This document shows positions 5,646 to 8,036 of a stretch of DNA of 8,036 bases, piece by piece. Every line of letters begins with the position of its first letter. Within the stretch, counting starts at the first letter, position 1. Source of the DNA: Phycisphaerae bacterium. Lineage in GTDB: Bacteria > Planctomycetota > Phycisphaerae > Phycisphaerales > SM1A02. A model generated the notes under the pieces. It worked only from the letters and a program-made list of their open reading frames with translations, did not search any database and had not been told where the DNA came from. The DNA lies in the NCBI GenBank assembly GCA_016873375.1, contig VGXJ01000069.1, positions 1 through 8,036 of the forward strand. The letters run 5' to 3'. The translations under genes and the position numbers were made by a program.

Positions 5646-8036
5646 TTAAGCATTTCCTTCGGACGCCCCCCCCTCGACCATAGCGAGACCCACGAGCAGG
5701 GGCGAGAGCTTAGAAGGAGGAGATGCCTGGTCGCGCTCGTTCATGAGGATCTTGCGAAAGGCGAAGAAAGCCGGCGCTGGGAGGGACTTGGTAAAGAAGT
5801 CAGCAACGTTCTCCTTCGTGGGGACAAACGGGACATTGATCTCAAAGTTTTCGACCATGTCGCGCACGAAGAAGTGACGACGCGCCACGTGCTTCATCCT
5901 GTCGTGAAGCTCGGGATTGTAAGAAACGTGACGCGCGGCCGTGTTGTCCGTGCGGAGATCAGTAGGGCCGCGGATCGCGGACTTGTCGAGGCCAGTGACG
6001 AACTTGCGAGAGTAGACAACGTCCTTGGTAGCTTCAGAGAGTGCGACAAGTTCGGCCTCGCAAGACGAGAGAGCAACGCACTTCTGCTTGCGCGAACCCC
6101 AAGAAAGCGCAGCATTGCCCCACATGACGACCCAGCCCGAGGTAGAGTTGCGAACCTCCCATGAAGCGTCCGAGAACGCGTGCAGGTCGGTCGGTCCCGG
6201 ATCAAAGGTGATACCGACGGAGCGGTGGCGCGCGAGGTACGCGATGACGCGGTCGGCCTCCTCCATCAGCTCGGGTGTGGGCTTAGCGAGACACTTGCAG
6301 AGCTGGTGGACGGGGTAGGCGATGTCACAGCGAGTCGAAGTTGTGGCGTACATGAGGGAGCCGATGCGCTCTTGAAAGGGCTTGACGAGGTGCGGGTAGT
6401 CCACGCCGGTGCAGGCAGCCGCGTCCGAGACGTGTTTGTCAAGGTTGCGCGAGTACGGAAGCGAGGTGCCCTGCAGCGAAGGAGGCACGCCGCCCGGGAG
6501 GAAGCGCTCCACCAGCTTGTCGATGTAGGCCTCCTGATGCAGCGTGATCGAGCCGTCGGCATTGTGGCGCACTTGGATCCCGAGGAGATCGACCATCGGG
6601 CCCTCATCGATGACGTCCCAGGTCTCGTTGAGTGCCTTGAGGAACGAGGCGCAGAAGGAGCCCGGAGGCGCGTTCCCTTTGTCGTCGATGTCGACAGAGT
6701 GCACGATCTGGAGGTTGTCCACGTAGAGGCCAACGACAAAAATCTCGCCGTCGCTGTCGTCCTCGCGCACGAAGACGCACGGGTCGGAGTCGTCGAGAGG
6801 CTTGAGGCCTTGCGCCTTCATCCATGGAAAAATCTGGCGCTGAAGACGGCGGCCAGCCTGGGGAATGCCGTATATAGGCTTGACGATCTTGAGCACGCGG
6901 GGGATACCATCGGGGTCCAGCTCGACGTAGCCGGGCGGCATGTGGCAGTAGATGACCTCGCCCTCGATGAACTTGCCTTGGAGGTACGCCGCTACGTAGT
7001 CGATGCTGCGCACCTTGCAACCCTTGCGAGCAGCGTAGCAAAAGAGGCCACGAGCCGAGCTGTAACGGAGCGCAGCTGAGAAGGTCTGATCGAAGTCGAT
7101 GCCTTCCTCGAGCGTGCAACCCTGCACGCAGAGACGCGCCTTGCACGTGCCGTCGCGCTTCACCTTGTAGACCCACACCAGCTTGTGAACGCGGCGACCG
7201 CGTGGCACCTGTGAGCGGGAGAGCTCTTCCCACGAGCCGTTGCGCTTGTGGTTATCGAGCTCGCCGGCCTCGGCCTTGAGCCAGCGCGGGTCCTGTGCGG
7301 CCTGAGCGTGCGTTGCGGGAGCGTCGGGCGAGTCAGCTCGGAGGGCCGTGAGCAGCACGGTGCCGTCACTGACGCCGGTCGTGCCCAGTGAGCCCAAGTT
7401 GAGCGCAGTCAGGGCCTCGAGCATTGGCTCATAAGCCGCTTTGGAGGTGCTGCTTGCAGCGGCCGCATCGAGGAGAGAGGCCGCGAGCGCGTCGTGATCG
7501 ACGGTGTACGTTCCCGGGCCAGCGCTGACGGCACCGGGTGGGACGACGACGCCATCGATCCACGCCGAGAGGGCAAAAGCGCAATCAGCTGACTCCGGGC
7601 TGATGGTGTTGGCGCTGAAGGCGATGGCAGCGGCCGCGTGTTCCATGCGCTCGGCGATGGGCGTAAGCTGATCGGGTTCGAGATCGGCGGCGGTGCTAGG
7701 CTTCTCCTCGGGTACGGCAGGCAGCCACTTGGGGCCGTACTCTCTGTGCGTAGGTTGCTTCGGAAAGTAGTTGACCTTGGAGCTTGCCGACCGCCGAGGG
7801 CCGACGGGAGCCTGACTGCCAGCGCCCGCGAGCTTGAAATCGTTGGTGGTGCGCAAGGCCGGAGGGATCCAAGGGGTCGGAGGAGCATGAACGACGGGCT
7901 GCCCCTTAAGTGCCCCCCCCGAGGGTTGCACAAAATCGTCGCCGGAGAATTCCGCGGCTCCAATGGCGGCCCCTTTTGGCGAGAGGGCCGAATCGAGATT
8001 TGGAAAGGGGAGTGGCGTCGGCTGGGACCCGAGAGT
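5646..8036 (-). CDS. pol: Reverse transcriptase-RNase H part of the copia polyprotein (5' part lies beyond the window edge)
   Basis: The frame is open at the right edge and ends at TAA (5648-5646): 796 residues, numbered here from the codon at 8036-8034. A GTG at 7931 is not a convincing start, because the frame is open further upstream and is homologous to bases 1-171 of the long Gag-integrase frame. Residues 1-248 are a Pro/Ala/Ser-rich linker. RT_2-type reverse transcriptase covers about 249-512, with the first catalytic Asp in SIDYVAAYLQG (Asp346) and the box LYVDNLQIVH (Asp440, Asn441). A connection region follows, with RIGSLMYATTSTRCDIAY. RNase H is about 616-765, with acidic residues in AFSDASW (Asp623), SSCEAELVAL (Glu662), LRTDNTAA (Asp697) and ENVADFFTK (Asp746). 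The product copies genomic RNA into cDNA in the virus-like particle and removes the RNA strand. The Asn in the YxDD box is the one notable departure from the family. Confidence 0.95.
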   Translation of the reverse strand, partial: TLGSQPTPLPFPNLDSALSPKGAAIGAAEFSGDDFVQPSGGALKGQPVVHAPPTPWIPPALRTTNDFKLAGAGSQAPVGPRRSASSKVNYFPKQPTHREYGPKWLPAVPEEKPSTAADLEPDQLTPIAERMEHAAAAIAFSANTISPESADCAFALSAWIDGVVVPPGAVSAGPGTYTVDHDALAASLLDAAAASSTSKAAYEPMLEALTALNLGSLGTTGVSDGTVLLTALRADSPDAPATHAQAAQDPRWLKAEAGELDNHKRNGSWEELSRSQVPRGRRVHKLVWVYKVKRDGTCKARLCVQGCTLEEGIDFDQTFSAALRYSSARGLFCYAARKGCKVRSIDYVAAYLQGKFIEGEVIYCHMPPGYVELDPDGIPRVLKIVKPIYGIPQAGRRLQRQIFPWMKAQGLKPLDDSDPCVFVREDDSDGEIFVVGLYVDNLQIVHSVDIDDKGNAPPGSFCASFLKALNETWDVIDEGPMVDLLGIQVRHNADGSITLHQEAYIDKLVERFLPGGVPPSLQGTSLPYSRNLDKHVSDAAACTGVDYPHLVKPFQERIGSLMYATTSTRCDIAYPVHQLCKCLAKPTPELMEEADRVIAYLARHRSVGITFDPGPTDLHAFSDASWEVRNSTSGWVVMWGNAALSWGSRKQKCVALSSCEAELVALSEATKDVVYSRKFVTGLDKSAIRGPTDLRTDNTAARHVSYNPELHDRMKHVARRHFFVRDMVENFEINVPFVPTKENVADFFTKSLPAPAFFAFRKILMNERDQASPPSKLSPLLVGLAMVEGGASEGNA
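5653..5660 (-). promoter_or_regulatory. Candidate polypurine tract
   Basis: In element sense GAAGGAAA is followed at once by TG, the usual start of an LTR. Such tracts survive RNase H and prime plus-strand DNA synthesis. It overlaps the end of the coding frame. A G8 run just upstream (sense GAGGGGGGGGCG, 5675-5664) is a second purine-rich candidate, but it is not followed by TG at a suitable distance. Confidence 0.4.
5742..6188 (-). other. RNase H domain (copia type)
   Basis: Residues 616-765. The acidic residues of the D-E-D-D site are visible: Asp623 (AFSDASW), Glu662 in SCEAEL, Asp697 (RTDNTAA) and Asp746 (ENVADFFTK). Supporting copia signatures are STSGWVVMWG, ALSWGSRKQKCVALSS, then MKHVARRHFFVRD, and FVPTKENVADFFTKSLP. 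It degrades genomic RNA after copying and leaves the polypurine primer for plus-strand synthesis. It is complete, and a short tail of about 30 residues leads to the stop. Confidence 0.95.
6501..7292 (-). other. Reverse transcriptase domain (RVT_2), with YVDN in the active-site box
   Basis: Residues 249-512. It starts with DPRWLKAEAGELDNHKRNGS, the standard copia RT entry (W-x-x-A-x-x-x-E-x-x-x-x-x-x-N-x-T). Then come HKLVWVYKVKRDG, KARLCVQGC, the first catalytic Asp (Asp346), IYCHMPPGY, KPIYGIPQAGRRLQRQI and LYVDNLQIVH. Asp440 is the second catalytic acid. The third, normally Asp, is Asn441 (codon AAC, + strand gtt at 6714-6716). All other conserved blocks are well kept. The change is a single base from GAC, so it could be a family feature, a mutation in this copy or a base error. 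Confidence 0.95.
7293..8036 (-). other. Low-complexity linker before RT
   Basis: Residues 1-248 of the RT-RNase H frame are rich in Pro, Ala, Ser and Gly, with PVVHAPPTPWIPP near the repeat edge, a basic patch GPRRSASSKVNYFPKQP and a helical Ala-rich tract around coordinate 7450 (ASLLDAAAASSTSKAAYEPM). It shows no catalytic motif. Its first 57 codons repeat those encoded by bases 1-171, which continue rightwards in the long frame (1-321) up to the methyltransferase-like domain. The equivalent stretch in normal copia elements is an unstructured spacer upstream of RT. Confidence 0.7.
7866..8036. repeat. Terminal direct repeat, right copy
   Basis: Right-hand counterpart of bases 1-171, differing at 7872, 7959 and 8010. 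It ends exactly where the window ends, so the true repeat may be longer. Confidence 0.98.

Larger units (their letters stand above)
5313..5652 (-). repeat. Probable LTR (single copy; ends approximate)
   Basis: This non-coding interval lies between the RNase H stop and the gag start. In a linear element the right LTR follows pol and the left LTR precedes gag; here one copy serves both positions. In element sense a TG (5652-5651) follows a purine tract directly, which suits an LTR start, so the final codon and TAA would lie inside the LTR. A tRNA-like primer site candidate at 5312-5298 would set the other end, giving about 340 bp. The expected terminal CA is not seen exactly there (sense ends CCCGCG). 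A CA at 5326-5325 is an alternative end. U3/R/U5 borders, a TATA box and a poly(A) signal are not recognisable. With only one copy the ends cannot be fixed by comparison. Confidence 0.6.
1..8036 (-). mobile_element. Ty1/copia-type LTR retrotransposon, one permuted repeat unit with a single LTR
   Basis: Domain order in element sense is Gag, protease, integrase, extra methyltransferase-like domain, RT, RNase H. Integrase before RT is the diagnostic order of Ty1/copia elements; Ty3/gypsy elements have it after RNase H. The window opens and closes inside the linker between methyltransferase and RT. The RT-RNase H part (8036-5646) therefore lies upstream of the LTR/leader (about 5652-5257), and gag begins just after it (5256). 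Bases 1-171 repeat at 7866-8036, giving a unit length of 7865 bp with one LTR. All coding frames are intact, so the copy or consensus looks young. Whether it is a tandem array, a circle or a collapsed assembly cannot be decided here. Confidence 0.93.

Noticed and set aside
6864..6876. TATA-box-like GTATATAG
   Set aside because: It lies within the conserved RT motif KPIYGIPQAG (codons for Ile-Tyr-Gly), so it is coding sequence and not a promoter.
6180..7079. Plus-strand open frame of 299 codons
   Set aside because: Antisense shadow of the RT domain, whose conserved motifs are unambiguous on the minus strand.
7929..7931. GTG as the start of a separate RT gene
   Set aside because: The frame is open to the window edge, and the homologous stretch at 1-171 is the interior of the Gag-integrase frame, so the true protein enters from upstream.

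Overview
The window is one GC-rich Ty1/copia-type LTR retrotransposon (Pseudoviridae-like), encoded entirely on the minus strand. It points to a eukaryotic host genome. The strong preference for G or C at third codon positions would suit a GC-rich alga or other protist, but the host cannot be named from this sequence. No bacterial-type operon, tRNA, rRNA or CRISPR is present.

Layout, read in element sense (right to left). A single LTR plus leader occupies about 5652-5257. The gag start codon is at 5256-5254. One uninterrupted frame then runs from 5256 to base 1 (1752 codons, no stop): Gag with a short CCHC zinc knuckle, an acidic Ala/Pro/Asp-rich linker, four hydrophobic putative membrane segments, the copia aspartic protease (DSG), the integrase (HHCC finger, D-D-35-E core, copia-type C-terminal region), a Pro-rich linker, a DNA cytosine methyltransferase-like domain, and a second Pro/Ala/Ser-rich linker that leaves the window at base 1. 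Separately, a frame open at the right edge (8036) runs to a TAA at 5648-5646 and encodes the same linker followed by reverse transcriptase and RNase H. The stop lies next to the purine tract that precedes the LTR.

Bases 1-171 and 7866-8036 are direct repeats of one stretch of that linker (168/171 identical; all three differences are synonymous). The two reading frames are in phase across this repeat. The window is therefore one 7865-bp repeat unit opened inside the coding region, containing exactly one LTR. Joined across the repeat, the reading frame is a single Gag-protease-integrase-methyltransferase-RT-RNase H polyprotein of about 2491 aa, far longer than a usual copia polyprotein (about 1300-1500 aa). 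The arrangement could be a head-to-tail tandem sharing an LTR, a 1-LTR circle, or an assembly that collapsed the two LTRs of a multicopy family.

The most interesting points are the methyltransferase-like domain between integrase and RT, the membrane-segment block between Gag and protease, the YVDN (not YVDD) box in RT, and the permuted one-LTR structure. The expected division of labour is the usual copia one: Gag packages RNA, protease cuts the polyprotein, RT/RNase H makes cDNA, integrase inserts it. The added methyltransferase might act on new copies or on host chromatin (inference).
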